A stretch of DNA of 39,290 bases from Propionibacteriaceae bacterium (GTDB taxonomy: Bacteria > Actinomycetota > Actinomycetes > Propionibacteriales > Propionibacteriaceae). Positions within the stretch are counted from its first letter, which is position 1; every line of letters starts with the position of its first letter. Shown here piece by piece: positions 1 to 12,169 of this stretch. Both the position numbers and the translations under genes were made by a program. The notes beneath the pieces are model-generated. The model did not search any database. It was not told the origin of the DNA and saw only the letters and a list, made by a program, of their open reading frames with translations. The stretch covers positions 1-39,290 of the forward strand of contig JAJTCL010000008.1 in NCBI GenBank assembly GCA_021323255.1, written 5' to 3'.

Positions 1-1484
1 GCGGTGTGCAGCACCGTGTCACGCCGCTCAGGATCGTCGCCGAGCTTCCATGGCTCGGTGTCTGAAAGGTACTTGTTTGCTGCGCCAACCAGCCGCATGG
101 CTTCGGTAATGGCCAGCTTGAACCGGTTCCGCCGCAGCAACGCGCCCACGGTGTCGAATGCCTCGCCAGAGGTGCGCAACAGCTCATGATCAACATCCAG
201 GAGTGTGCCCGGTGCCGGGATTGCTCCGTTGTTCCGGTACGCCATGGAGATCGAGCGGTTCACCAGGTTGCCCCACTCATTGGCCAGCTCGAAGTTGGTG
301 CGGCGCACAAACTCATCCCAGGTGAAGTCGCTGTCGGTGGTCTCCGGGCCGGCGACAGCGATGAAGTAGCGCAAGGCATCGGGCCCGAAATCACGCAGGA
401 AATCGCCGACGTAGATCACCCTGCCGCGGCTGGTGGAGAATTTCGAGCCACTCATGGTCAGGTATTCGCTCGAGACGATCTCGTCAGGCAGGCGGAGCTC
501 ACCGAGCGGCCCGACCGTGCCGCCATGATCACCTTCGCCGTTGTGCCCGAGCAGGATTCCCGGCCAGATCACCGTGTGGAAGACGATGTTGTCCTTGCCC
601 ATGAAGTAGTAGCCGCGCGCCTCAGGGTCGATCCACCATTGCTGCCAGGCGTCCGGATTGCCGGTGCGCCGCGCCCACTCAACCGACGCCGAGAGGTAAC
701 CAATCACGGCGTCGAACCAGACGTAGATCCGCTTCATCGGTTGGTCACGCCAGCCCTCGAGCGGTACTGGCACGCCCCAATCCAGGTCGCGTGTGATGGC
801 TCGTGGCCTGAGATCCTTCAGCAGGTTCTGGCTGAACTTCAACACGTTAGGACGCCAGTCGGTACGCGATCCCAGCCACTTCCCGAGGGAGCCTGCTAGC
901 GCCGGAAGGTCAAGGAAAAAATGCTCGGTCTCGATGAACTTGGGCGTTTCCCCATTGATCCGCGATTTTGGGTTGAGCAGGTCGATGGGGTCGAGTTGGT
1001 TGCCGCAGTTGTCGCACTGGTCGCCGCGCGCGCTGGGGTAGCCGCAGATCGGGCAGGTGCCCTCGATGTACCTGTCCGGCAATGTTCGTCCGGTGGACGG
1101 GCTTACCGCACCCATCGCGGTCTTGGGTACCACGTAGCCGTTCCGGTGCAGGCCCAGGAACAGATCCTGAACAACGGCATAGTGGTTGCGGGTGGTGGTC
1201 CGGGTGAAGAGGTCGTATGACAGACCGAGGCTGCGCAGATCCTCCACGATCACCCGGTTGTACTTGTCGGCCAGCTCGCGGTTATCCAGACCCTCCAGCT
1301 CGGCCTGGACCAAGATGGGCGTGCCGTGCTCGTCGGTTCCCGAGACCATCAAGACCTCGTGGCCACTCATCCGCATGAATCGCGCGAAGATGTCGGAGGG
1401 AACCCCGAAGCCTGAGACGTGACCGATGTGGCGAGGGCCGTTTGCATAAGGCCATGCCACTGCGGTCAGGACGCGCGAAGTCAT
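1..1484 (-). CDS. metG: Methionyl-tRNA synthetase (3' end beyond window edge)
   Basis: Minus-strand translation from ATG at 1484: [36 protein letters not shown]..., CPxCG zinc motif, ...[10 protein letters not shown] (KMSKS-like). Open to the window edge, so absent from the ORF track. Confidence 0.95.
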   Translation of the reverse strand, partial: MTSRVLTAVAWPYANGPRHIGHVSGFGVPSDIFARFMRMSGHEVLMVSGTDEHGTPILVQAELEGLDNRELADKYNRVIVEDLRSLGLSYDLFTRTTTRNHYAVVQDLFLGLHRNGYVVPKTAMGAVSPSTGRTLPDRYIEGTCPICGYPSARGDQCDNCGNQLDPIDLLNPKSRINGETPKFIETEHFFLDLPALAGSLGKWLGSRTDWRPNVLKFSQNLLKDLRPRAITRDLDWGVPVPLEGWRDQPMKRIYVWFDAVIGYLSASVEWARRTGNPDAWQQWWIDPEARGYYFMGKDNIVFHTVIWPGILLGHNGEGDHGGTVGPLGELRLPDEIVSSEYLTMSGSKFSTSRGRVIYVGDFLRDFGPDALRYFIAVAGPETTDSDFTWDEFVRRTNFELANEWGNLVNRSISMAYRNNGAIPAPGTLLDVDHELLRTSGEAFDTVGALLRRNRFKLAITEAMRLVGAANKYLSDTEPWKLGDDPERRDTVLHT

Positions 1485-1543
1485 GGGCTAAACCCTAGCC
1501 GGGGCGCGACAGGGACCGGTCTGATGTTCATCTGGGGTTCGCT

Positions 1544-2605
1544 CTATCCAGCCGTCGCGATGCGCTGCACGAGCGCCTTGCGGACGCCGTACGCCGCGAA
1601 GACGCTTTTTGCGGCGTTGATCCCGAGCCTGCGCACGTCGTCAAGCGAGTAGTCAAACGCCTCACCGAGCAGCGCGAACTCCCTGGTCAAGGTTGTTGCA
1701 CTCATCAGCCTGTTGTCGGGATTGACCGTTACGCGAAAACCAAGGCGGTCCAAACGATGGATCGGATGCGCCTCGATCGAGGGCACTGTGCCGGTCTGCA
1801 CATTGGACGAAGGGCACATCTCGAGTGGAATCTGTTCGTTGAGCAGGTATCCGGCGAAGTCCCCGAGCACCGCGTCACCCGCATCGTCTTGCTGAATGTC
1901 CTCGATGATCGCGACACCGTGACCAATCCGGTTGGCGCCGCAGACCTTCACCGCCTCGCAGATGGATTCCCAGCCATCGGCTTCGCCGGCGTGAATCGTG
2001 TAGTACGCGCTGTTGCGCCGCAGCAACTGAAAGGACTCCAAAAACCGCGACGACGGATAGCCGTTTTCCGGGCCGGCTAGGTCGAAGCCGGCGACTCCGT
2101 GGTCGCGATAGCTCAGGGCCAGTTCGGCGACATCGCGCGTCGGCTCCGCCTGCCGCATCGCAGTGAGCAATTGCCGGACCTCGATATCCTGCCCGCGCGC
2201 CCGACACCTCGCCATTCCCTCGGCCAGGCCGTCGCGGACGGCTTCGACAGACTGCCGCAGCGTCAAGCCTTCCCTCAGATGCTGTTCCGGTGCCCAGCGC
2301 GCCTCCCCATAGATGACTCCATCGGCGGCCAGATCCGCTACGAACTCGGCGGCCACCCTTCGCAGATTCGCCGCTGTCTGGGTGACTGCGATGGTCTGAT
2401 CAAATGTCTCCAGGTAACGCGCCAAGGATCCCGAGTCGGCCGATTCGGCAAACCACCGACCAAGATCATCAGCGTTGTCGGCCGGCAGCCTGTGCCCGCT
2501 GTCGGCCGCCAGTTCGATGATCGTCTGCGGCCGCAACGCGCCATCAAGATGATCATGCAGCGATACCTTCGGAAACGCCTGCAGCGTTTCCAGGTCGAGG
2601 CTCAC
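1544..2605 (-). CDS. add: Adenosine deaminase
   Basis: VSLDLETLQAFPKVSLHDHLDGALRPQTI..., HAGE and NPDNR motifs. GTG start overlaps the cdd stop (GTGA), so the N-terminal part of the longer ORF is not used. Confidence 0.9.
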   Translation of the reverse strand: MSLDLETLQAFPKVSLHDHLDGALRPQTIIELAADSGHRLPADNADDLGRWFAESADSGSLARYLETFDQTIAVTQTAANLRRVAAEFVADLAADGVIYGEARWAPEQHLREGLTLRQSVEAVRDGLAEGMARCRARGQDIEVRQLLTAMRQAEPTRDVAELALSYRDHGVAGFDLAGPENGYPSSRFLESFQLLRRNSAYYTIHAGEADGWESICEAVKVCGANRIGHGVAIIEDIQQDDAGDAVLGDFAGYLLNEQIPLEMCPSSNVQTGTVPSIEAHPIHRLDRLGFRVTVNPDNRLMSATTLTREFALLGEAFDYSLDDVRRLGINAAKSVFAAYGVRKALVQRIATAG

Positions 2606-3057
2606 GACGGGCGACGTGCCAGGTCGGCCGGCCCGTAGGCCTGGGGCAGCACGGCACTCATCGGAAGGATCCCGGCTGGTGTGTCGACCAGGCACTCGGC
2701 ACCGCCCTGCTCCCAGAGCAGTTGACGGCAGCGACCGCATGGCATCAGCACCGACCCCGTTCCGTCGACGCAGGCAAATGCCACCAGCCGCCCCCCGCCA
2801 CTGGCATGCAGCGCCGAGACCAGACCACACTCGGCGCACAGGGTCGCGCCGTACGCAGCGTTCTCGACGTTGCAGCCGGTCACCACCCGTCCGTCTTCGA
2901 CCAGCGCCGCCGCACCCACCGGGAAGCGAGAGTACGGCGCATAGGCATGCTCGCTGGCCTTTCGTGCTGCGGCACGCAGTTGCTCCCAGTCGACGGTTAC
3001 CGGCCCTTCGACAGACTCAGGGCTCATCTGGACAGGCTCAGGGGACATTGTTCTCAC
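2602..3057 (-). CDS. cdd: Cytidine deaminase (start may be 3057, 3048 or 3026)
   Basis: YAPYSRFPVGAA..., GCNVENAAYGATLCAE, MPCGRCRQLL zinc motif. Confidence 0.92.
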   Translation of the reverse strand: MRTMSPEPVQMSPESVEGPVTVDWEQLRAAARKASEHAYAPYSRFPVGAAALVEDGRVVTGCNVENAAYGATLCAECGLVSALHASGGGRLVAFACVDGTGSVLMPCGRCRQLLWEQGGAECLVDTPAGILPMSAVLPQAYGPADLARRPS

Positions 3058-3189
3058 TACTACTCGAACGGAATGCCGTCGGCTGCCGGCGGTCTGACGC
3101 GACCTACCAACCCGCTACGGCGATGATCTTGGCGACGTACGGGGCTCCTGATGAGGAGTCGGCATCAATCCTGCCGTAGCAGTCCGCGC

Positions 3190-4410
3190 CTAAATCGCCG
3201 GGCGCTCGAAAGTGGTCGCCACTCCGGCAAGAACCTTGACGCCGACCGGGATGCATCTCTCGTCGACGACGAAGTTCGGCTGGTGGATGTCGGGGCAGAT
3301 CTCGCCCGGGGTTCGGACGCCCAGACGTCCTAAGGCACCGGGAACCTGCTGCAACATCCAGGAGAAGTCTTCTCCACCGAGGGACTGCTCAGTCGCCGTC
3401 ACCGAATCCGGCCCGAGCATCTCTTCGGCTGCCCGTGTCAGTCGGCGTACACCGCGCGCATGGTTGACGGCGGGAGGCACTCCTTCGGTGACGGCTACGT
3501 CCACCTCGACGCCGAATGGCCTGACGATCTCGGCGGCTAGCTCGGGGATGAGCTGCTTGGCCAGCTGCCAGCCGGCGGCATCCAGCGCCCGCAGCGTCCC
3601 GACAATCTCCCCAGTGCGAGGGATGGCATTCGCTACTGAACCGGAATGCATGGACCCCCACATCAGCGAGACTCCGCTGCGCGGATCGATCCGTCGAGAC
3701 AACAAGAGCTGGGTCATGGTCGCCAAGGCGCCGAGCGCCCCGATGATGTCCTGCGTCAGCTGCGGCCGCGACGTGTGACCGCCGGTCCCGCTCAGGCTGA
3801 TGTTCACCTGGTCGACTGCGGAGGTAATCGGTCCGACCTTGAGGGCGATCTGGCCAACATCGGTTCGCGGGTCGCAGTGCAGCGCGTAGATCTCGGTAAG
3901 GTCGTGCAGCACGCCACCGTCGATCGCGTCGAGTGCTCCACCGGGGCTGGTCTCCTCTGCGGGCTGAAAGATCAGCCGGACCCCTCGGGGAAGCAGATCG
4001 AGGTCACGGAGCCGGGACAAGACGATGCCGACCCCGAGCAAGATCGCCGTGTGCACATCGTGCCCGCACGCGTGGCACACTCCAGGGTTCTTTGAGGCAT
4101 AGTCGACAGCCTTGCCGTCGGGAATAGTCAGCGCATCAATGTCGGCCCGCAGTCCCACCAGGCCGGTGGAGTCGTCGAAGCCGCCCGGCAACACATCGCA
4201 ATAGGCACCGGTACCAATCGGAAGCACCTTCGCGACAAGTCCGGACCGCTCCAGGTGGTCGACGATCAGCGCAGTGGTGCGATGCTCGTGATTCCCGATT
4301 TCCGGGTGGGCATGAATATCGCGCCGGATAGCAATGAGGCGCTCATTCAGAGCGCCTGCAATGCGTACGATCTCGGCGCGTCGGGCTGCGTCACGGTCGG
4401 CTTCTGGCAT
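3190..4410 (-). CDS. M20 family amidohydrolase/peptidase
   Basis: RRDIHAHPEIGNHEHRT, GLRADIDAL, CHACGHDVHTAILLG, GGEDFSWML. Confidence 0.9.
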   Translation of the reverse strand: MPEADRDAARRAEIVRIAGALNERLIAIRRDIHAHPEIGNHEHRTTALIVDHLERSGLVAKVLPIGTGAYCDVLPGGFDDSTGLVGLRADIDALTIPDGKAVDYASKNPGVCHACGHDVHTAILLGVGIVLSRLRDLDLLPRGVRLIFQPAEETSPGGALDAIDGGVLHDLTEIYALHCDPRTDVGQIALKVGPITSAVDQVNISLSGTGGHTSRPQLTQDIIGALGALATMTQLLLSRRIDPRSGVSLMWGSMHSGSVANAIPRTGEIVGTLRALDAAGWQLAKQLIPELAAEIVRPFGVEVDVAVTEGVPPAVNHARGVRRLTRAAEEMLGPDSVTATEQSLGGEDFSWMLQQVPGALGRLGVRTPGEICPDIHQPNFVVDERCIPVGVKVLAGVATTFERPAI

Positions 4411-4474
4411 CGCGTTCAGTCTTTCACCCCGAGCAGGTGAAGGTCGGAAGGCGTTCCGAGTCGTAACAAGACGG

Positions 4475-6112
<1,638 letters not shown>

Positions 6113-6201
6113 TCCGACGCTCGCAGAGGCTTGTGTCCTGCTCGCGCATCGAGAGGCGGACGTTTCCCATCACAGCCGTCAAAACGACCGGCTCTGTCTC
6201 G

Positions 6202-7440
6202 TCAAACGAGCACCGAGCTCTGCGCCAGCGCGACAGCTGAATCGATCATGCGTATCGTCTCGTTTTCCCAGTTTGGTTCCTGGCCACGATAAGGTCCGGT
6301 GGCGAGCGAGACGATGACTCCGGCCGCCCGCAGCCGCAGCTCGGCCGGATCCACCCGCGTGTCGAAGACCTGTAGCCAGAGATTGATCAAGCGGGCCAAA
6401 CCGGCGGCCTGTTCGGGAGTCATTCGCTGCATCGTGGAGAGGTGCGCGATCATGCATGCAAGATCATCAGCCCGCTGCCCCGGGCCCATGGTGTCGATAT
6501 CGAGCAAACCGGTGATCAAGCCGTCGGAGACGAACAGTTGGCCCTCGTGGAAGTCACCGTGGGTAGGTTCCAGGCCGGGCTGGGCACCAGCCAAGCCCCC
6601 GGAGACCTGAGCCACCAGCCACCCAAGCTGTGGATCCAACGCCGGCAGGGCGGCGGCGATGATCTCTGCGTACGACGCCACTGCACCCGTCCACGGTGGC
6701 CGGCGCGGCAACCCCGCTACAGCAGCAGGCAGAGAGTCGAGCAACATGATCATGCTCTCGGCCGTGCAGGGCATGGCCTCGTCGAAGATGGCTTGGGACA
6801 GCGGTCGGCCCGGCAGCTCGTGCAGCACCAGAACGAAGTCAGCCGTCGCAGCTGCCACCAGTGCTGCAGGAAATCGAGCATGCCGCAGCAGCTCGTGACG
6901 TTGCAGGGTCGGCGCGTACGCGGACTCACGCAGCACCTTGACGAAGAAGGTTCGTGGTCCATCGTTGGTGCTGATCACGGCCTCGAGCACCGCACGTCGG
7001 CGTGGCCGATAGCTGATCATCTTCAGAGAGATGCTGTCGCCCGTCACTTGATGATCTAGAACCCGATGCTCGTTGAGCAGCGCAGCCAGCGCGTTGGGGA
7101 CGGCGGCACGCGGTAAGCCCGGTAGATCAGGGTCGTTCGGGTACAACCAGACCGCAACCTCACGTTCCCCGTCACCGAAGATCACCGCACGTTCGTCGCT
7201 GCCCCGGCGGCCGCCCACTCGGGCGCTGGCGCCAAGCAGTTCGGTGCGGCGGCCGGCCGGCCAGTCAACGGCCGCGGAGTAGGTGGCGGTCGTGGAATGC
7301 CGTGGGTTGGCATCAACATGATCCAGCCGCCACGAGACGAGGCTGCCACCGGCATGCTCGACCGCGGCCGATAGCAGGTCCTTTACCTCGGCCGAAGTCA
7401 GCAAAGTCGACCCGTCGGGGTCCCCCGAAGCGGTCACCAC
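6202..7440 (-). CDS. Aminoglycoside phosphotransferase-fold (APH) family protein
   Basis: THGDFHEGQLFVSDGLITGLLDIDTMGPGQRADDLA catalytic motifs. Confidence 0.8.
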   Translation of the reverse strand: MVTASGDPDGSTLLTSAEVKDLLSAAVEHAGGSLVSWRLDHVDANPRHSTTATYSAAVDWPAGRRTELLGASARVGGRRGSDERAVIFGDGEREVAVWLYPNDPDLPGLPRAAVPNALAALLNEHRVLDHQVTGDSISLKMISYRPRRRAVLEAVISTNDGPRTFFVKVLRESAYAPTLQRHELLRHARFPAALVAAATADFVLVLHELPGRPLSQAIFDEAMPCTAESMIMLLDSLPAAVAGLPRRPPWTGAVASYAEIIAAALPALDPQLGWLVAQVSGGLAGAQPGLEPTHGDFHEGQLFVSDGLITGLLDIDTMGPGQRADDLACMIAHLSTMQRMTPEQAAGLARLINLWLQVFDTRVDPAELRLRAAGVIVSLATGPYRGQEPNWENETIRMIDSAVALAQSSVLV

Positions 7441-7496
7441 ACGATCCTTACATACGGTTTCGACGAGCGATCCGCTCCGGATGGAAGCATGGCAGT

Positions 7497-9383
7497 GTGA
7501 CTATCGCTCTCAGCATCCTGGCCCTGGTCGCCACGGTGCTCGCCGTGACAGCCTTGGCGCATCGGATCCGGTTCTCCGCACCGCTGCTGCTGATGCTGGT
7601 TGGGATCGGGGTGTCCTTCCTGCCCTTCGTCGACATCCCTGAGTTGTCGTCTGAAGTCGTGCTGCTCGGCTTCCTGCCACCGTTGCTGTACGCCGCAGCC
7701 ATCCGAACCTCGGTCATTGACTTCCGCGCGAATCGTCGATCCATCGCGCAGCTTTCGGTGCTGCTCGTGGTCGTCACTGCCTTGGGCGTCGGCCTGATCA
7801 CGTGGCTGATCTTGCCGGTGAGCTTCCCGGTGGCCTTCGCCTTGGGCGCAGTGGTGGCGCCGCCCGATGCCATCGCCGCCACCACGATCGCCCGGCGCAT
7901 CGGACTGCCCCGCCGCTTGGTCACCATCCTGGAGGGCGAGTCCTTGGTGAACGATGCAACCGCAATCACCTGCCTGAGAGTGGCGATTGCCGCCATCGCG
8001 GGCACCCTGACGGCAACCCAGGCGACGGTTGGCTTCCTCATCGCCGCCCTGGGCGGATTTGCGGTCGGCCTGGTAGTGGCCCTGATTGCCATCCCTATCC
8101 GAATGCGGATTACCCAACCTGTTTTCGACACGGCGATCTCGATCCTGATGCCGTTCGCGGCGTACCTGCCTGCGGAGGAGTTGAACATCGGCGGCCTTCA
8201 CGGCTCGGGTGTCATCGCCGTCGTGACCGCAGGCTTGATCCTCGGCCACAAGTCACCGGTCATCCAGTCGGGCCAGTCCCGGCTCAGCGAGCGGGTGAAC
8301 TGGGCAACCATCGAGTTCCTGCTGGTGGGCACAGTTTTTCTGATTATCGGCCTGCAGGCGCGCGGGATCATCGAGGCCAACTCTGAATCCGAGCTTTCCG
8401 GATGGCAGATCGCCGGGTTCTGCGGGGCCGTCCTGGCCGGCGTCATTGGTATCCGGCTGCTCTGGGTCCTCGGCACGCGTCCGATCCTGTTCCGCCGTGA
8501 CAAGGACACTGGCACTGGGCCTGTCCCGTGGTCGTACGCATTGGTGGTCGGCTGGGCCGGATTGCGCGGCGTTGTGACCCTAGCGGCGGCCTTCTTGATT
8601 CCCGAAGGTGTGCCTCTCCGCGAGACGTTGATCTTCGCCGCCATGGTGGTCACCGCCGGAACCCTGCTGCTCCAGGGCCTCACGTTGCCGCTCCTGGTCC
8701 GTGCCTTGAAGCTGCGCGGCCCGGATCCCCGCTCGGACGCCTTGCAAGCCGCCACCGTGCTGCAGACATCGAGTAACGCCGCCATCGCCTACCTTGACGA
8801 CATTGTGGGTCCGGATGACGCACCTCGGACTGTAGAGGTGCTCCGCGCCCGCATCACCTCACGGCCCGAGGCCATGTGGGAGAAGCTCGGCAGGCCTGGC
8901 GACACCGAGACGCCCGCTGAGCAGTATCGGCGGCTCCGGCTGCAGACACTCGATCTCGAGCGGAACGAGGTGTTGAAGATCCGCTCCAGTGGCACGGTTG
9001 ATCACGACATCATCGAGCAGGTGCTCGGATCATTCGACATCGAGGAGTCGATGCTCACCGTTGCCACCGAGCAGTCCGATGGGCTCTCCGAGGACGCGCC
9101 AGTCACAACGCCGACTGTGGCAGCCGGTCCTTGTGGTCACATCGAGCACTCGCCCGCCATAATCGATCCGAGCGGTCCAGGCATCTGCCAGGACTGTCTC
9201 CGCGAGGGTACGCGTACGGTGCACCTGCGCATCTGTCTCAGCTGCGGAAACGTCGGATGCTGCAACTCCTCGGTTGGCCGGCATGCCGAGCGGCACTTCA
9301 TGCAGAGCACCCATCCGGTGGTACGAAGTTTCGAGCCTGGCGAATCGTGGCGCTGGTGCTATGTCGACGAGCGGATCGGGTGA
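7497..9383 (+). CDS. CPA1-family Na+/H+ antiporter with C-terminal UBP-type zinc finger
   Basis: Multiple TM segments; ALGAVVAPPDAIAATTIARRIGLPRRLVTILEGESLVNDATA; C-terminal GPCGHIE...CQDCL...HLRICLSCGNVGCCNSS..HAERHFMQSTHPVV (zf-UBP). GTG start inferred. Confidence 0.9.
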   Translation: MTIALSILALVATVLAVTALAHRIRFSAPLLLMLVGIGVSFLPFVDIPELSSEVVLLGFLPPLLYAAAIRTSVIDFRANRRSIAQLSVLLVVVTALGVGLITWLILPVSFPVAFALGAVVAPPDAIAATTIARRIGLPRRLVTILEGESLVNDATAITCLRVAIAAIAGTLTATQATVGFLIAALGGFAVGLVVALIAIPIRMRITQPVFDTAISILMPFAAYLPAEELNIGGLHGSGVIAVVTAGLILGHKSPVIQSGQSRLSERVNWATIEFLLVGTVFLIIGLQARGIIEANSESELSGWQIAGFCGAVLAGVIGIRLLWVLGTRPILFRRDKDTGTGPVPWSYALVVGWAGLRGVVTLAAAFLIPEGVPLRETLIFAAMVVTAGTLLLQGLTLPLLVRALKLRGPDPRSDALQAATVLQTSSNAAIAYLDDIVGPDDAPRTVEVLRARITSRPEAMWEKLGRPGDTETPAEQYRRLRLQTLDLERNEVLKIRSSGTVDHDIIEQVLGSFDIEESMLTVATEQSDGLSEDAPVTTPTVAAGPCGHIEHSPAIIDPSGPGICQDCLREGTRTVHLRICLSCGNVGCCNSSVGRHAERHFMQSTHPVVRSFEPGESWRWCYVDERIG

Positions 9384-9414
9384 TTTTGGGAGTTGATCGC
9401 TCGCCCAAAGTCAC
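9380..9414. terminator. Bidirectional terminator-like hairpin between convergent genes
   Basis: GTGATTTTGGG agttgatcgctcg CCCAAAGTCAC, 11-bp stem with one G-U wobble, overlapping the antiporter stop codon. Confidence 0.6.
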
Positions 9415-9421
9415 ATCCGAC

Positions 9422-10486
<1,065 letters not shown>

Positions 10487-10532
10487 TCATTGTTCCACGG
10501 AGGTTGTAGTCGCTCGGAGCCCTTCCAGTCCG

Positions 10533-11870
10533 CTAGGGCGCTGCCGGTGTGAAGTCCTTTCCGTCCTGTCGATGAACGACGAATTCGGCTGCCCGACGTC
10601 CGTCCAGCTCGCTGACCCGAAGCTCGACTTGAGCTCGCTCGTCCTCGCGAGGGTCGCTGGAGGCGAGCTCGAGCGAAATCGCATCGCCGACGCTGGGCAG
10701 CTGGCCGAGCCGGGCCATGAAGAAGCCGGCCAAAGTGTCGTAGGGACCTTCCGGCAACACCAGACCAGTCTTCTCAGCGAAGTCGTCCAGCGTGGTCAGG
10801 CCATCGATCACCAGGTCACCCGGTACGCCAATCCGCTCCTCGCCGACGACGTCATATTCATCGGTGATGTCGCCGACGAGCTCCTCGACCAGGTCCTCCA
10901 TCGTCACGATGCCCGCCGTGCCGCCGTACTCGTCCAACACGATCGCCAGGTGCGAGGCGCTTCGTCGCATGTCGCTCAATGCTCGGAGCACCCGCACGGT
11001 GTCCGGCATCGAAAGCACCGGGCGTGCCAGCTCGGCCACCGGCGTGGTACGCGAGCTGACATCAGGGTCGAGCAGGTCGCGCACATGAACGAAGCCGACG
11101 ACGTCGTCCGCGGAGTCGCCGATCACCGGATACCGTGAGTGCGGCGCCTTGCTCAGCTCACGCACCGCGCGGTGCGCTGGCATGTCACCGGGAAGGAAGT
11201 CGACCTCAGTCCGGGGCACCATCACCTCGCGGAGCCCCCGCTCACCTGCGGCGAAGACATCGTCCACGATCCGCCGCTCCTCGTCGCCGAGCGTGGTCGA
11301 GCCGCTCACCATGGTGCGGATCTCCTCATTGGTCACCGCCTCACGGGAAACCCTCGGGTCGCCACCCAAAATTCGCACCAGGACATTGGTCGAGACCCCC
11401 AGCAGCCAGATCAGCGGACGTGCTGCGCGGGCGGTGAAATCCACCAGCGGCGCCACCGTAAGAGCGACCCCTTCTGCGCGCTGCAACGCCAGCCGCTTCG
11501 CGGTCAGCTCGCCAACTACGATCGAGACGTAGGAGATCACGATCGTGATCAAAACCAGCGAGACCGTGTCTGCGACGCCTGGGCTGAGGCCTAGTCGCTC
11601 CAACAGGGGCGCCAGATCTCCCGACAACCGGTCGGCGCCGAAGGCGGCGGCGAGGAAGCCCGACAGCGTGACACCGACCTGGACCGCAGAAAGAAAGAGG
11701 TTCGGATTGGCGGTCAGCTTCGCAACCAGCTGCCCACGCTTGCCGCGGTTGGCAAGCTGGCTCACCTGACTCTCACGGAGTGAGACGAGCGCGAACTCAG
11801 CGGCGACGAAGACGCCCCCGATGATCACCAGCAGCAAGATCAGCAGGATATTGAGAACGGCGCTAGTCAT
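10533..11870 (-). CDS. CNNM/HlyC-CorC family transporter with CBS pair and CorC-HlyC domain
   Basis: TM domain then MVPRTEVDFLPGDMPAHRAV..., VLDEYGGTAGIVTMEDLVEELVGDITDEYD. Confidence 0.92.
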   Translation of the reverse strand: MTSAVLNILLILLLVIIGGVFVAAEFALVSLRESQVSQLANRGKRGQLVAKLTANPNLFLSAVQVGVTLSGFLAAAFGADRLSGDLAPLLERLGLSPGVADTVSLVLITIVISYVSIVVGELTAKRLALQRAEGVALTVAPLVDFTARAARPLIWLLGVSTNVLVRILGGDPRVSREAVTNEEIRTMVSGSTTLGDEERRIVDDVFAAGERGLREVMVPRTEVDFLPGDMPAHRAVRELSKAPHSRYPVIGDSADDVVGFVHVRDLLDPDVSSRTTPVAELARPVLSMPDTVRVLRALSDMRRSASHLAIVLDEYGGTAGIVTMEDLVEELVGDITDEYDVVGEERIGVPGDLVIDGLTTLDDFAEKTGLVLPEGPYDTLAGFFMARLGQLPSVGDAISLELASSDPREDERAQVELRVSELDGRRAAEFVVHRQDGKDFTPAAP

Positions 11871-12043
11871 CGTTGCATGGGCTCAAGGATCTGTCACAGT
11901 CGGCGTCGCCGCTCACCTCAGCAAGCCTAGTGAACGAGTCTCGTCTAGGCATGGTCGGTGCCGAGAACCCCGTGATCGCGCCCACCGCCGTGGCGAGGAG
12001 GAGGGAGGGGACATGCTTCTCTTCCCCGCGCGACGTCGAAAAC

Positions 12044-12137
12044 GCGCGAGCGCAGCCAGCACCAGCCCCAGCGGCGAGCTGTGGGACGAAGGAAGAGGCA
12101 TCCAGAGCGCGATCACCGCGAGCGCAGCGAGCAATCA
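12044..12137. repeat. Two-box dispersed intergenic repeat, copy A
   Basis: Box1 GCGCGAGCGCAGCCAGCACCAGCCCCAGCGGCGAGCTGTG (12044-12083); box2 CCGCGAGCGCAGCGAGCAATCA (12116-12137). Both match copy B at 19481-19617. Confidence 0.7.
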
Positions 12138-12169
12138 GATGTTGGCACATTGTCGCGTCGCTGGGTTGG

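Noticed and set aside
186-1220. Plus-strand ORFs of 60-240 aa opposite metG
   Set aside because: Antisense to a clear metG reading frame; shadow ORFs common in high-GC DNA.
3057-3190. Possible short coding tail (YGRIDADSSSGAPYVAKIIAVAGW) between cdd and the M20 gene
   Set aside because: No start codon or recognised family; too short to support.
7434-8249. 271-aa minus-strand ORF (and 246-aa 7448-8188) inside the antiporter gene
   Set aside because: Low-complexity Arg/Gln/Gly/Asp composition typical of antisense high-GC frames; the antiporter frame has strong domain support.
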